Shown piece by piece: positions 1-10,273 of a stretch of DNA of 64,000 bases. The notes under the pieces were generated by a model. The model saw only the letters and a program-made list of their open reading frames with translations, did no database searches and was not told the origin of the DNA. The DNA comes from Affinirhizobium lemnae (GTDB lineage Bacteria > Pseudomonadota > Alphaproteobacteria > Rhizobiales > Rhizobiaceae). The stretch is taken from the NCBI RefSeq assembly GCF_022968395.1, contig NZ_JALJQZ010000011.1:1-64000 (forward strand), written 5' to 3'. The position numbers and the translations under genes are program-made. The first letter of the stretch is position 1, and each line of letters begins with the position of its first letter.

Positions 1-434
<434 letters not shown>

Positions 435-507
435 TTCAGGCTCTCCATCATAGTCCCCACAATGTGGGGGTAATACCTAAGTTGTTTCGTTCAAAGGGTT
501 ACCCCGG

Positions 508-2607
508 TCACTTCTGACCGGAGTACTTTGCCTGAATTTCCTGAGCCACGTTGTTCGGGACAGGTGCGTAATGATCGAAGACCATCGAATACTGCGCGCG
601 GCCCTGAGACATGGAGCGCAGGTTGTCGACGTACTTGAACATGTTCGCCAGCGGCACATGCGCGTTGATCACGATCGCAATGCCGCGCTGTTCCTGGCCC
701 TGAATCTGGCCGCGACGCGAGTTCAGATCGCCGATAACGTCACCGACGTAATCCTCAGGCGTAACAACTTCCACCTTCATCATCGGCTCAAGCAACTGAG
801 CACCAGCCTTCTTGGCAGCTTCACGGAAGCATGCACGAGAAGCGATTTCGAAGGCGAGAACCGACGAGTCGACGTCGTGGAAGGCACCGTCGATGAGCGT
901 CGCCTTGACGCCGAGCATCGGGAAGCCAGCCAATGGGCCGGAAGACAGAACGCTTTCGATACCCTTCTGAACGCCCGGGATGTACTCCTTCGGAACTGCA
1001 CCACCGACGATCTTCGACTCGAACTTGAAGTCTTCGCCATCCGGGTTCGGTTCGAAGACGATCTTGACGCGCGCAAACTGACCGGTACCACCAGACTGCT
1101 TTTTGTGCGTATAGTCTTCTTCGTGCTGACGCGTGATGGTTTCACGGTATGCAACCTGCGGAGCACCAACGTTGGCTTCAACCTTGAATTCGCGACGCAT
1201 ACGGTCGACGATGATGTCGAGGTGAAGTTCGCCCATGCCGGCGATGATGGTCTGACCGGATTCCTGGTCGGTCTTGACGCGGAAGGACGGATCTTCTGCG
1301 GCCAGTCGGTTCAGGGCAAGGCCCATCTTTTCCTGGTCGCCCTTGGACTTCGGCTCGATCGCGATCTGGATGACCGGCTCCGGGAACTCCATGCGCTCAA
1401 GGATAACTGGCTTCAACGGATCGCAAAGCGTATCACCCGTTGTGGTTTCCTTCAGACCAGCAAGCGCCACGATGTCGCCCGCAAAGGCTTCTTCGATGTC
1501 TTCACGACTGTTCGAATGCATCTGAAGCATACGACCGACACGCTCGCGCTTGTCCTTGACCGTATTGATAACCGACGAACCCTTTTCGAGCTTGCCGGAG
1601 TAAATACGTGCAAACGTCAGCGAACCGACGAAGGGGTCGTTCATGATCTTGAACGCAAGCATGGAAAGCGGCTCGGAGTCATCTGCATGACGCTCGATTT
1701 CAGCTTCCGTCTTAAAGTCGATGCCCTTGATCGCCGGGATGTCGAGCGGCGAAGGCAGGTAGTCGACAACGGCGTCGAGAAGAGGCTGAACGCCCTTGTT
1801 CTTGAACGCGGTACCGCAGAACATTGGATGGAACTTGACGTCGATCGTGCCGCGACGAACGAGTTCGCGGATCTTGTCGTTGTCAGGCATCTCGCCGTTC
1901 AGATAGGCTTCCATCGCTTCTTCGTCGATCTCGACAACTGTCTCGATCAGCTTTTCGCGATATTCAGCAGCCTTGTCCTTCAGGTCGTCCGGAATCTCAA
2001 CGACGTCCCACTGAGCGCCGAGAGATTCGTCGCGCCATACGAGAGCATTCATCTCGATCAGGTCGACAACGCCCTTGAATTCGGTTTCAGCACCGATCGG
2101 AAGCTGCATGACAACTGCAGTCGCTCCAAGACGAGTCTTGATCATTTCAACCGAGCGATAGAAGTCCGCGCCGGTCTTATCCATCTTGTTGCAGAAGATC
2201 ATCCGCGGGACGTTGTACTTTTCAGCCTGACGCCAAACAGTTTCCGTCTGCGGCTCAACGCCAGCGTTGGCATCGAGCAGAGCGATCGCACCGTCAAGAA
2301 CGCGCAGAGAACGTTCTACTTCGATCGTGAAGTCAACGTGTCCGGGCGTGTCGATGATGTTGAACCGACGCATCTTGCCATCACGACCCTTCCAGAACGT
2401 GGTCGTCGCGGCAGACGTGATGGTGATACCACGCTCCTGCTCCTGCTCCATCCAGTCCATGGTCGCGGCGCCGTCGTGAACTTCGCCGATCTTGTGCGAC
2501 TTACCGGTGTAATACAGGATACGCTCGGTGGTCGTGGTCTTGCCGGCGTCGATGTGCGCCATAATACCGAAATTTCGGTAGTCTTCGATTTTATACTCGC
2601 GAGCCAT
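508..2607 (-). CDS. fusA: Elongation factor G
   Basis: A 699-residue translocase GTPase of normal family length that moves mRNA and tRNA through the ribosome and helps recycle it. Visible are the P-loop [10 protein letters not shown] near residue 17, the DTPGHVDF G3 motif, NKMD G4 motif, and the domain IV/V region ending in ...[13 protein letters not shown]. It follows rpsG by 33 bp and precedes tuf, the standard str operon order. The start ATG is preceded by a purine-rich AAAGGCAG ribosome binding site. No disruption is seen. Confidence 0.98.
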   Translation of the reverse strand: MAREYKIEDYRNFGIMAHIDAGKTTTTERILYYTGKSHKIGEVHDGAATMDWMEQEQERGITITSAATTTFWKGRDGKMRRFNIIDTPGHVDFTIEVERSLRVLDGAIALLDANAGVEPQTETVWRQAEKYNVPRMIFCNKMDKTGADFYRSVEMIKTRLGATAVVMQLPIGAETEFKGVVDLIEMNALVWRDESLGAQWDVVEIPDDLKDKAAEYREKLIETVVEIDEEAMEAYLNGEMPDNDKIRELVRRGTIDVKFHPMFCGTAFKNKGVQPLLDAVVDYLPSPLDIPAIKGIDFKTEAEIERHADDSEPLSMLAFKIMNDPFVGSLTFARIYSGKLEKGSSVINTVKDKRERVGRMLQMHSNSREDIEEAFAGDIVALAGLKETTTGDTLCDPLKPVILERMEFPEPVIQIAIEPKSKGDQEKMGLALNRLAAEDPSFRVKTDQESGQTIIAGMGELHLDIIVDRMRREFKVEANVGAPQVAYRETITRQHEEDYTHKKQSGGTGQFARVKIVFEPNPDGEDFKFESKIVGGAVPKEYIPGVQKGIESVLSSGPLAGFPMLGVKATLIDGAFHDVDSSVLAFEIASRACFREAAKKAGAQLLEPMMKVEVVTPEDYVGDVIGDLNSRRGQIQGQEQRGIAIVINAHVPLANMFKYVDNLRSMSQGRAQYSMVFDHYAPVPNNVAQEIQAKYSGQK

Positions 2608-2640
2608 AGGACTGCCTTTCGAACTTCGATCGGATGAAGA

Positions 2641-3123
<483 letters not shown>

Positions 3124-3183
3124 TTATCTGGCTGAACGCCCTAGTACGCGGAGGACCTCGCGCGGCGCCGCTGACTGAATTGA

Positions 3184-3555
3184 TTACTTAGGACGCTTCG
3201 CGCCGTACTTGGAGCGGCGCTGCTTGCGGTTCTTCACGCCCTGCGTATCGAGAACACCGCGGATGATGTGGTAACGCACACCCGGCAAGTCCTTTACGCG
3301 GCCGCCACGAATCATGACGACAGAGTGCTCCTGAAGGTTATGGCCTTCACCCGGGATGTAGCCGATGACTTCGAAGCCATTGGTCAAACGGATCTTGGCA
3401 ACCTTACGCAGAGCCGAGTTAGGCTTCTTCGGGGTCGTTGTGTAAACGCGTGTGCAAACGCCGCGCTTCTGTGGATTTTCCTGCAGAGCAGGAACCTTGT
3501 TGCGCTTAACCTGTGCCTGGCGAGGCTTGCGGATCAGCTGGTTTACGGTAGGCAT
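3184..3555 (-). CDS. rpsL: 30S ribosomal protein S12
   Basis: A 123-residue S12, the decoding-centre protein that controls tRNA selection accuracy. The start was set at [12 protein letters not shown], which matches the family and has an AAGGGATGG ribosome binding site; a longer in-frame extension upstream is not supported. The streptomycin-determining segments [13 protein letters not shown] and [13 protein letters not shown] keep both wild-type lysines, so a streptomycin-sensitive allele is expected. It is the first gene of the str operon. The expected upstream neighbour rpoC is absent from the window. Confidence 0.98.
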
Positions 3556-4042
3556 ATACCCATCCCTTATAATATTTGTTTCAAGACCCTTGCGGGCCAA
3601 TCTCACACCGTGTCCGGCCCCGCGCACATTTCCACATGCACAAAACGTGGCCGACCCGAAATTCCGGATTGACCACCCAAGGCAGAGGACGCATCACCTG
3701 CGTCATGCGTGCAAATTCGTGTCTTCAACGTGCGTTATGGAACCTTGCTTGAAGCCATGTTGCGGACGAGTCGTCCTCAACGGGTAAGCTTCACATCGCT
3801 TCCGATGCGCGGCGTTTACTGTTTTACCCTGTAGACGTCAAGGCCGAAATCGGTATTTACCCCGTAAGGACCGGGGATTCGCTGGGTTCGAGCGTCTAAC
3901 ATCGCTGAACAGAGCCGATAATCGTAAGCCCGTATGTCAGTCTTCGCGGCTGAAGCGGCCGCCATACACCGGTCTTCAAACGTTGCTTGGATAGGCCGAG
4001 CCGATCCTCATCACTTGAAGACGAGCCATAGCGGATTCTAGA
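3556..4042. other. Gene-free stretch upstream of rpsL
   Basis: About 490 bp without a convincing gene. It must hold the promoter of the str operon, read on the minus strand, but no clear -35/-10 pair could be fixed by eye. Short open frames here (for example 3896-4174, minus) show no recognisable domain and were not called. The stretch runs directly into the IS110 remnant. Confidence 0.6.
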
Positions 4043-4490
4043 GAAGCATTTGTCGGACTCGAAGTCACCAAAATAGTGAATGCGATTGCTATCGCTGAAC
4101 CCGGGAGGGAGAGGTTCGCTTTGGGGTGAAGTTGACGTACTCGATACCGGCATACGCCGCATCTTCCACCGCATAGCTGCGAGGTTTTACCGCGTTCATT
4201 GCCGCTACGAGGTCGGTGCGACCAGATATGGTCTGCATCGACTCATCCGATCGCTTGGCCATGAAGGTGTGGTCGTCGCGCCTTCCTTGATTCCCAGAAA
4301 GCCAGGTGACAGATTAAAGACGAACCGTTGGGATGCACTCGCGCTGGTCCGGCTACTCAGGAACGGCGAGCTTACTGCGATGTGAGTTCCCGAGGTAAGT
4401 AGGGCTGGACGATGCGATACCTGCGCTGGCTGCAGGAGCAACAATTCGATCATCCGGCACAGCAGATCGCCTTTGAGGAGATGGTCGAGG
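4043..4490 (+). pseudogene. IS110-family transposase remnant A
   Basis: A decayed N-terminal piece of an IS110/IS1111-type DEDD transposase. In one frame it begins EAFVGLEVTKIVNAIAIAEP and continues through YEVGATRYGLHRLIRSLGHE and VVAPSLIPRKPGDRLKTN to NGELTAM followed by a stop. After an apparent deletion and a frame change it resumes at about 4415 as RYLRWLQEQQFDHPAQQIAF. The first catalytic aspartate of the family (usually VGLDVSK) reads VGLE here. No terminal repeats were found. The piece cannot encode a working transposase. Confidence 0.8.
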
Positions 4491-4504
4491 GGGCAACCGC
4501 CGCT

Positions 4505-4745
4505 ACCCATTTTTGACAGGCGGGCTCCAGCTGCATACGGATGGGCGCACACGATGGTGCTTGCTGTCGATTATCAGCCATTCGAGATCAGCTTCGCGCG
4601 CCAGAACAGCGAGCATCTCATCAAGAACGCCCATCTCAATCCAGCGATAGTAACGCCGCTTGATAGAGCCATAGTCCCCAAGTCGTTCGGACAGGTCGCA
4701 CCACGAGCTCGGCGAGAGGATCTCGCCGGGCCGAAGCGCGTCTAT
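4505..4745 (-). pseudogene. IS5-family transposase remnant
   Basis: On the minus strand this reads CDLSERLGDYGSIKRRYYRW followed by IEMGVLDEMLAVLAREADLE and WLIIDS. That is the N-terminal region of an IS5/IS427-type transposase, around the first catalytic Asp of the DDE triad. Just after LIIDS the frame is lost: the usual STIVRAHQHAAGA segment is scrambled. It lies in opposite orientation to remnant A and abuts it. Neither the rest of the transposase nor inverted repeats remain. Confidence 0.75.
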
Positions 4746-4754
4746 GTCGCGAAT

Positions 4755-5033
4755 TCAGGCGATTGGCCCTTTGATCTGGTCGAGCGCTTCACACAGGTCA
4801 GACGGTAAGCTTATCATCAAAGTTCGCAAAGTGATCATCGCCTGCGACTTAGCCCTTATAGCACTGTCTCGGGCGACCTTGATGTGCCGGATGATTTCCG
4901 ATGATCCAGTTTGTGCCTTTGCCAGAGCTATCGTTTGGCCGTTAAGAACCGATCGTGCAGCGCTTTCAGCGTCGAGGCTGTCTGATTTGCGATAGCGATA
5001 GCGATAGCGGAGTTGTCGGTTAGGACGCATCAC
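4755..5033 (-). pseudogene. IS110-family transposase remnant B
   Basis: An open stretch of about 90 codons matching the middle of a different IS110-type transposase. It contains KSDSLDAESAARSVLNGQ, SSEIIRHIKVARDSAIRAKS and QAMITLRTLMISLPSDLCEA. It starts inside a short hexanucleotide repeat that encodes alternating Arg-Tyr and stops before any C-terminal domain. It is in opposite orientation to remnant A and appears to come from another subgroup, so it is a separate insertion event. Non-functional. Confidence 0.75.
4989..5009. repeat. Short tandem repeat (GCGATA)3.5
   Basis: Three and a half direct copies of the hexamer GCGATA lie at the broken end of IS110 remnant B. On the minus strand they encode an Arg-Tyr run (RYRYRYR) not expected in the transposase. 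It may be a slippage expansion or a scar at the junction of two fragments. Confidence 0.8.
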
Positions 5034-5040
5034 GCGACCC

Positions 5041-5290
5041 CGAGCACTGCGCGATGTTCGTCGATGAAGGAAATCATCGCGTCAATGAGCGCTCGAGTGC
5101 CGCCATCGCGAAATATGCATATGCCTTGCGCAATAGCTCGTTTACCTGAAGAAGCTCGCGGTTCTGCCGTTCAAGAGCCTTCATCTTCTCGGCCACATCG
5201 CTTGGCAGCCCCTGCACTCTTGCCGCTATAGGCAGAGCAACCCTGTTAAGGCTTGGGTAAAACCGATGATCAAATCGTTGTGTAACATCA
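5041..5290 (-). pseudogene. IS3-family remnant: orfA C terminus and orfB start
   Basis: Minus-strand reading gives the C-terminal leucine-zipper part of an IS3-family OrfA: LPSDVAEKMKALERQNREL, LQVNELLRKAYAYFAMAALE. After a frame change comes a typical OrfB N terminus, MISFIDEHRAVLGVA, then a stop. The orfA-to-orfB overlap typical of IS3 elements is still recognisable. The N-terminal helix-turn-helix of OrfA and the DDE catalytic part of OrfB are missing. It adjoins IS110 remnant B at about 5035. Confidence 0.78.
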
Positions 5291-5387
5291 GAAATCAATT
5301 TTTGATCACGCTTCCTGCATTTTAGGCTTTCAGTTTCGATTAATTTTAATCTACTATCAACCTCCGGGCTACAGGGATGGGGTCGAT

Positions 5388-5519
5388 ATGGCGATTCAGG
5401 GACGTATTTTCGTGTTCGGTTTGGTGCTTTTCACTATTTGCTTGCCTTTGGCCGCAAAGAAGGCCGAAGCTGACGCCCGCCAGCATAATACGGCTTTGAT
5501 GGCCAAGGTTCGTGCTTAG
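5388..5519 (+). CDS. Possible small membrane or secreted peptide (43 aa)
   Basis: A 43-codon frame beginning MAIQGRIFVFGLVLFTIC and ending in an Ala/Lys-rich tail (ALMAKVRA). It has one hydrophobic segment at residues 7-20 that could be a signal peptide or a single membrane helix. A GGGATGGGG purine stretch lies 5-12 bases before the ATG. No family is recognised. It sits alone between the IS remnants and the MerR gene. Length and composition alone cannot prove it is expressed. Confidence 0.4.
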   Translation: MAIQGRIFVFGLVLFTICLPLAAKKAEADARQHNTALMAKVRA

Positions 5520-5662
5520 ACTTAGATCATCGCTCGTTCAGTCGACTTGAGTGGAACATAGTTGATTGCTTAATTGGCTGAAAGCTGACCTGAAATTATA
5601 TACGCAAATATAAGTTTAAACAAAGCATTATAAGTCGAAAATGTGCGGGCACTGGACGGGCT

Positions 5663-6193
5663 TCAGCGAACTTGATCAAGCAGGCGCTTGCATTCTAGTA
5701 GATCGAAAAGCGCTTCCTGCAGCAAAGCCCGATCGTCTTTGGCGATGGAGCTTTTGCCAATCGAGATCTCATCATCAACTCCCCCCCCAAATCCGAAGAA
5801 GCGGCCACTCGGTTTAGCCTTTGGCTTGCCGAGCAATTGATCTTCATCTGCATGGCTTAGGCCCTTCGGCTCCTCGTGCCGGTCGCTATTAGCGGCCATG
5901 ATGGCTTCCATCGTCGCCATATCACCCATGGCGATTGCCGTAACAAACTTGTTGCCATTCGACTTCAGAAGCTTCTGAACGCCCTTTATGGTATAGCCGT
6001 GATCGTAGAGAAGATGGCGAATACCCTTCAAAAGATCGATATCTTCCGGGCGGTAGTAGCGCCGTCCACCACCCCTTTTCATCGGTTTGATTTGCGGAAA
6101 GCGGGTTTCCCAGAAGCGCAATACATGCTGCGGAAGATCAAGATCATCCGCAACTTCGCTAATCGTCCGGAACGCGTCGGGGCTTTTGTCCAC
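5663..6193 (-). CDS. MerR-family transcriptional regulator
   Basis: A 176-residue protein whose first 75 residues form a MerR winged-helix DNA-binding domain ([20 protein letters not shown], then [19 protein letters not shown]). The C-terminal part is low in complexity and has no cysteine cluster, so it is not a metal sensor of the MerR/CueR type. The gene commonly lies next to ihfA in Rhizobiales, as here (138 bp away). Its ligand and targets are unknown. In relatives a tRNA-Pro usually follows it, by my recollection; none is seen here. Confidence 0.85.
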   Translation of the reverse strand: MDKSPDAFRTISEVADDLDLPQHVLRFWETRFPQIKPMKRGGGRRYYRPEDIDLLKGIRHLLYDHGYTIKGVQKLLKSNGNKFVTAIAMGDMATMEAIMAANSDRHEEPKGLSHADEDQLLGKPKAKPSGRFFGFGGGVDDEISIGKSSIAKDDRALLQEALFDLLECKRLLDQVR

Positions 6194-6259
6194 GTTTACA
6201 TCTCTCCGAGAAACCGTCGGAACGAATCATAATAACGGATAAACTCATACAGCATTTCG

Positions 6260-6289
6260 GCGGCACTGCACCATAGGATCAAGTGCCGC
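6260..6289. repeat. Inverted repeat between merR-like gene and ihfA
   Basis: Perfect 8-bp arms GCGGCACT and AGTGCCGC are separated by 14 bp in the 138-bp gap between ihfA and the MerR gene. There is no T-run on either side, so it is not an obvious terminator. It could be an operator for the MerR protein or an attenuation hairpin. Function is not established. Confidence 0.45.
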
Positions 6290-6331
6290 GGCGACCAACC
6301 AACAGAGTTTATGCTTACGATGTCGCGCTCA

Positions 6332-6670
6332 TCACGAAGCCGGGTTCGCCGGTTTCTGTTTTGCTCTGCGAGAGAGATGTGACTTCAGAATTCTCTGCTT
6401 CAGGACGTTCGATGCTTTGAAAGTCATCACGCGACGAGGTGAAATCGGAACCTCTTCGCCAGTCTTCGGGTTGCGACCTATGCGCTCATTCTTCGAGCGG
6501 ACCTGAAATGTCGCAAATGAGGACAGCTTTACTGTCTCGCCGCGCACGATGGCGTTGCAGATCTCATCGATCACCGTTTCCACCAACTCGGCGGACTCCG
6601 TTCTGGACAGGCCGACCTTGCGAAACACCGACTCTGCCAAATCTGCCCGTGTTACTGTTTTGCCAACCAT
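6332..6670 (-). CDS. ihfA: Integration host factor subunit alpha
   Basis: A 112-residue DNA-bending protein of the HU/IHF family. With IhfB it forms the heterodimer that bends DNA at promoters, origins and recombination sites. The start was chosen at [16 protein letters not shown], the family N terminus, with AGGA eight bases upstream; an extension of 15 residues is open but unlikely. The beta-arm signature [17 protein letters not shown] is intact, including the proline that intercalates into DNA. It lies downstream of fabH and upstream of the MerR gene on the same strand. Confidence 0.95.
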   Translation of the reverse strand: MVGKTVTRADLAESVFRKVGLSRTESAELVETVIDEICNAIVRGETVKLSSFATFQVRSKNERIGRNPKTGEEVPISPRRVMTFKASNVLKQRILKSHLSRRAKQKPANPAS

Positions 6671-6758
6671 GATCCTCGCCCGTCTGAAGCTATATTGATC
6701 AATTTTTTCAAACACTATGTGCGTTAATGCCTAGGGTCAAGCGCCTCTCTTACTGCTT

Positions 6759-7730
6759 CTACCAACGGACCAGCAAAGCACCCCAAGTAAAGCCCCCGCC
6801 CATGGCTTCGAGCATCACAAGATCGCCTTGCTTGATCCGGCCATCCCTGGCCGCTACCGACAGGGCTAGTGGAATGGATGCCGCCGAGGTGTTGCCATGC
6901 AGATCGACTGTAACCACAACCTTTTCGAGAGGGATTCCCAGCTTTTTCGCTGAACCGTCGATGATTCTACGATTCGCCTGATGGGGCACAAGCCAGTTCA
7001 GATCCTCAGCCGTGGTGCCGGTCGCTTCAAAAGCAGCGACGATAACATCCGTAATCATGCCGACGGCGTGCTTGAAGACCTCACGGCCTTCCATCCGCAG
7101 ATGACCGACTGTGCCACTCGTCGACGGCCCACCGTCGACATATAGCTTTTCCTTGTGCGAGCCGTCAGAACGCAGATGAGACGTCAGAACGCCGCGATCA
7201 GACACTTTGCCTTCCTGTTCCTGCGCTTCCAGAACCAGCGCACCCGCGCCATCGCCGAAGAGAACGCAGGTTGTGCGATCCGTCCAGTCCAGAATGCGGG
7301 AGAAGGTCTCCGCCCCGATGACCAGGGCACGCTTCGCCATGCCTGCCCGCAAATGTGCATCGGCGGTGGCCATGGCATAAACAAAGCCTGTGCAGACGGC
7401 CTGCACGTCGAAGGCATAGCCCTTGGTCATACCAAGGCGGTTCTGAATATTGACGGCAGTCGCCGGAAACGTGTTGTCCGGCGTCGAGGTCGCAACGATC
7501 ACCAGATCGATGTCCTCCGGCGTCAATCCTGCGCGCTGCAGAGCGTCCCGCGCTGCGGCTTCACCCAGAGAGGCGGTGGTCTCGCCTTCGCCTGCAATAT
7601 AGCGCTGGCGGATCCCGGTTCGCTGTACAATCCAGTCGTCGGAGGTTTCGACAAGGCTTTCCATTTCCTTGTTTGTGACCACGCGTTGGGGGAGTGCGGA
7701 TCCGAACCCGCGTACGACAGAGCGAATCAT
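6759..7730 (-). CDS. fabH: 3-oxoacyl-[ACP] synthase III
   Basis: A 323-residue KAS III that condenses acetyl-CoA with malonyl-ACP to start each fatty acid chain in the type II pathway. The Cys-His-Asn triad is visible in [23 protein letters not shown] and [15 protein letters not shown]. The start was set at [14 protein letters not shown], which fits the family; a 21-codon extension would overlap plsX. It follows plsX by 19 bp, so the two are very likely cotranscribed. Confidence 0.97.
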   Translation of the reverse strand: MIRSVVRGFGSALPQRVVTNKEMESLVETSDDWIVQRTGIRQRYIAGEGETTASLGEAAARDALQRAGLTPEDIDLVIVATSTPDNTFPATAVNIQNRLGMTKGYAFDVQAVCTGFVYAMATADAHLRAGMAKRALVIGAETFSRILDWTDRTTCVLFGDGAGALVLEAQEQEGKVSDRGVLTSHLRSDGSHKEKLYVDGGPSTSGTVGHLRMEGREVFKHAVGMITDVIVAAFEATGTTAEDLNWLVPHQANRRIIDGSAKKLGIPLEKVVVTVDLHGNTSAASIPLALSVAARDGRIKQGDLVMLEAMGGGFTWGALLVRW

Positions 7731-7749
7731 CTGATGCAAATTCCTTTGG

Positions 7750-8799
7750 TCACGCCGCTTCTTCCGGGCCTGCAGGAGGCAGGCGGCGAGCATGATATGT
7801 TTTCAAATCCTGTACGATCTTCTGGTTCAGCGAGTTCCGCACCATGTCGTATCCCACATCGATGGCGGCTGCGTAACCTTCTGCATCTGTTCCACCATGG
7901 CTCTTGATCACGATGCCATTCAAGCCAAGAAACACACCGCCATTGACCTTGCGTGGATCCATCTTTTCGCGAAGCCGGTCGAACGCGCCTTTTGCAAAAA
8001 GATAACCGATTTTTGACATCAATGTGCGCGACATCGCGGAGCGAAGCAATTCCGCCATTTGCTTGGCCGTACCTTCCGCCGTCTTCAACGCGATGTTGCC
8101 GGTGAAACCTTCGGTTACCACAACGTCCACAACCCCACGTCCGATATCATCACCTTCAACAAAACCGTGGTAGGATATAGTCGACAGATTGGCTTCCCGC
8201 AGCATGCGCCCGGCCTCCTTGACCTCCTCCTGTCCTTTGACCTCCTCGACGCCGACATTCAGCAGTCCCACCGTCGGCTTCTCGATCTCGAACAGCGCGC
8301 GGGCCATCGCTCCGCCCATGAGCGCAAAATCCAGCAACTGTTGGGCATCGGCGCCAATGGTGGCGCCGATATCAAGAACGATACTTTCGCCCTTCAACGT
8401 CGGCCAGATACCGGCGATCGCGGGACGTTCGATGTTTTCCATCGTCCGAAGGCAAAATTTGGCCATAGCCATCAACGCGCCGGTGTTGCCGGCGGAAACA
8501 ACAGCATCGGCCTCACCGGACTTCACAGCCTCAATGGAGCGCCACATGCTCGAGACGTAGCGACCACGCCGCAGGGCGGCGCTTGGCTTTTCGTCCATCA
8601 TGATTGCAACATCGCAATGGTGGAAAGTCGTACTTTCCTTCAGCTTCGGATATCTGGCAAGAATAGGCTCGCATTCCTGCTGAAGTCCGTACATCACGAA
8701 CACCACGTCCGGATGCCGTTCCAAAGCCTTGGCTGCACCCGGAATGACCACGGCAGGACCGTAATCACCGCCCATGGCATCAAGAGAAATTCTGATCAC
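7750..8799 (-). CDS. plsX: Phosphate acyltransferase PlsX
   Basis: Converts acyl-ACP to acyl-phosphate, the donor used by PlsY for the first step of phospholipid synthesis; a peripheral membrane enzyme. 349 residues from a GTG start giving [18 protein letters not shown], the conserved N terminus. An AAGGA ribosome binding site lies just upstream of the GTG. An ATG 15 codons earlier is open but adds a charged, non-conserved tail. [10 protein letters not shown] and [13 protein letters not shown] are family motifs. It is followed by fabH. Confidence 0.95.
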   Translation of the reverse strand: MIRISLDAMGGDYGPAVVIPGAAKALERHPDVVFVMYGLQQECEPILARYPKLKESTTFHHCDVAIMMDEKPSAALRRGRYVSSMWRSIEAVKSGEADAVVSAGNTGALMAMAKFCLRTMENIERPAIAGIWPTLKGESIVLDIGATIGADAQQLLDFALMGGAMARALFEIEKPTVGLLNVGVEEVKGQEEVKEAGRMLREANLSTISYHGFVEGDDIGRGVVDVVVTEGFTGNIALKTAEGTAKQMAELLRSAMSRTLMSKIGYLFAKGAFDRLREKMDPRKVNGGVFLGLNGIVIKSHGGTDAEGYAAAIDVGYDMVRNSLNQKIVQDLKTYHARRLPPAGPEEAA

Positions 8800-8894
8800 G
8801 CGTTCCTGGTCCTTCTGCCGCCGGCCTGGCTGTGTCGCGGCCAAAATCTTGGTTCATTCGCCCCATACAACTCATTCGCAAGCGAATGCAAACG

Positions 8895-9464
8895 CTATTC
8901 CTTCTTTTTCCAGTCCTTCAGAACGGCAAACGGGTTTGGCTTGTCGTCCTTCGCTGTTGGATCCGACTCGATATGATCTGCGAATTCGATGCCAGCTTTT
9001 CGAGGATAGGGATCAATGCCAAGGGCAACCATTTCCGCAACGGTGGCGCCTGCATCGATGGTGTCGCCCTCGAATGTCTCCGGCAGATCGGGACCATCAG
9101 GGTCCAGTACCATTTCAGCGCTTTCGCCTGTCATCATACGCGCAAGCTTGGAGCCTTCAGGCACAAAGATCTGCTCGAAGTCTTCCGATACCACGCTCTC
9201 GACGGGCTCCAGCGTCACGACGCAGTTCTGGGTCAAACGGGCAGTGATGTGGCCGCGAACCCGGACTCCATCCTTCTTCCAGCGGGCAATCTGCATTTCC
9301 GCGCTGAGTTCTTCCACGGAGGAAACCTTCCAGAGTTCCGCCAGTCCTTCTCGTTCACGCTCGTCTGCAGAAATTCGAACTGTCACCGGATTGGCAGAAA
9401 TATGCCCAACCTTGACCGCATAGGAAAAAGGCGGTCTGGATCTGGCGTCGGGTGATGTCTTCAC
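8895..9464 (-). CDS. DUF177 (YceD-type) protein
   Basis: A 189-residue member of the DUF177/YceD family. In many bacteria this gene sits beside rpmF and plsX, and homologues are linked to 23S rRNA accumulation and ribosome assembly. The conserved core ARLTQNCVVTLEPVESVVSE lies near residues 75-95, and the acidic C-terminal half is typical. Here it precedes plsX by 95 bp with no rpmF between them. It overlaps the upstream chaperone gene by 4 bp (ATGA), indicating translational coupling. Confidence 0.85.
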   Translation of the reverse strand: MKTSPDARSRPPFSYAVKVGHISANPVTVRISADEREREGLAELWKVSSVEELSAEMQIARWKKDGVRVRGHITARLTQNCVVTLEPVESVVSEDFEQIFVPEGSKLARMMTGESAEMVLDPDGPDLPETFEGDTIDAGATVAEMVALGIDPYPRKAGIEFADHIESDPTAKDDKPNPFAVLKDWKKKE

Positions 9465-10009
9465 TGCAAGTCCTCTTGTCCTGGCACGGGCAACTGCAAG
9501 GCACCCCGCGCAATATCATCGTCCGAAAGCGCCGCCAGCCTCTTCTCCGTCCTCAGCGCCCAGGCGGCCAGCCCTTCCATCGAAGGTGCTTCACTCATAT
9601 CCGGGTGGATGTTCCGGCGCAATGCTTGGGCAAGTGCCGCTCCATCCTCGGCCTGAAGAGCCTCCCCATAGGATTGAACGCGACCGTAGAACATGCCTGC
9701 AAACTTCTTCATTCGTTTGGGCACGCTTTGATCGCCGACACCAAGCTCCCGGATGGAATGATCGATATCCTGAAAAAACGCGTCAATGATCTCCTGAGCC
9801 AGTTCCTTGCCGCTCTGGCCCGAACTGGATGTTCGCCGGAAAAAGAGAATCATCACCAGCGACAGCATCTCGAACCGACCCATCACAGTATCCGGGACAC
9901 ACAGATTCGAATAAAAGAAGGGGATGCGGGCCGTAGAAGTCAATATCGCGTATTGTCGGTCGACGATGATGCGGTTGCTATTCTTCTTTTTGAAGAGTTT
10001 TAAGATCAT
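9461..10009 (-). CDS. Ubiquinol-cytochrome c chaperone family protein (UQCC/Cbp3-like)
   Basis: A 182-residue homologue of the mitochondrial Cbp3/UQCC1 chaperone, which helps assemble cytochrome b of complex III. The family signature is seen in PDTVMGRFEMLSLVMILFF and in the region RMKKFAGMFYGRVQSYGEAL. It is the first gene of a probable operon with the DUF177 gene and plsX. The start ATG has only a weak ribosome binding site. Assembly function in bacteria is inferred from the family. Confidence 0.85.
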   Translation of the reverse strand: MILKLFKKKNSNRIIVDRQYAILTSTARIPFFYSNLCVPDTVMGRFEMLSLVMILFFRRTSSSGQSGKELAQEIIDAFFQDIDHSIRELGVGDQSVPKRMKKFAGMFYGRVQSYGEALQAEDGAALAQALRRNIHPDMSEAPSMEGLAAWALRTEKRLAALSDDDIARGALQLPVPGQEDLQ

Positions 10010-10273
10010 GGGGCTCGAGACTCGATCATGTTTTTTACGTGATCACACTCTTTGCTGCCAAAGCAGCCAATGAAGGCGCGCCACCTTGTTGCATGGAAAC
10101 AAAAGGTGGTTTACCGAAGCAGGCACGAATTGCAATGGCGATCGCTATCGGCGAGGCTTCGCGCGAGAATATGGCTGGAAAATGCCGATTGCCGTTGCGG
10201 GTTTCGCGGAATAGCCACAATGCTATCGCAGCAGGTTTGCTGTCGTTGAACGGCAGGAAGACATGAGGACAAA

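Noticed and set aside
571-2637. 688-codon plus-strand open frame opposite fusA
   Set aside because: It lies fully antisense to a perfect EF-G gene; its protein has no recognisable domain and the frame is open only because of the codon bias of fusA.
3896-4174. 92-codon minus-strand frame upstream of rpsL
   Set aside because: It overlaps the better supported IS110 remnant on the other strand and shows no family.
4989-5009. Possible CRISPR-like repeat
   Set aside because: Only a simple hexamer with no spacers; no CRISPR array or cas gene was seen in the window.
3556-5662. tRNA gene expected beside merR/ihfA
   Set aside because: No cloverleaf pattern with a GGTTC T-arm and acceptor stem was recognised.
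8059-8976. 305-codon plus-strand frame opposite plsX
   Set aside because: Shadow of plsX; no domain.
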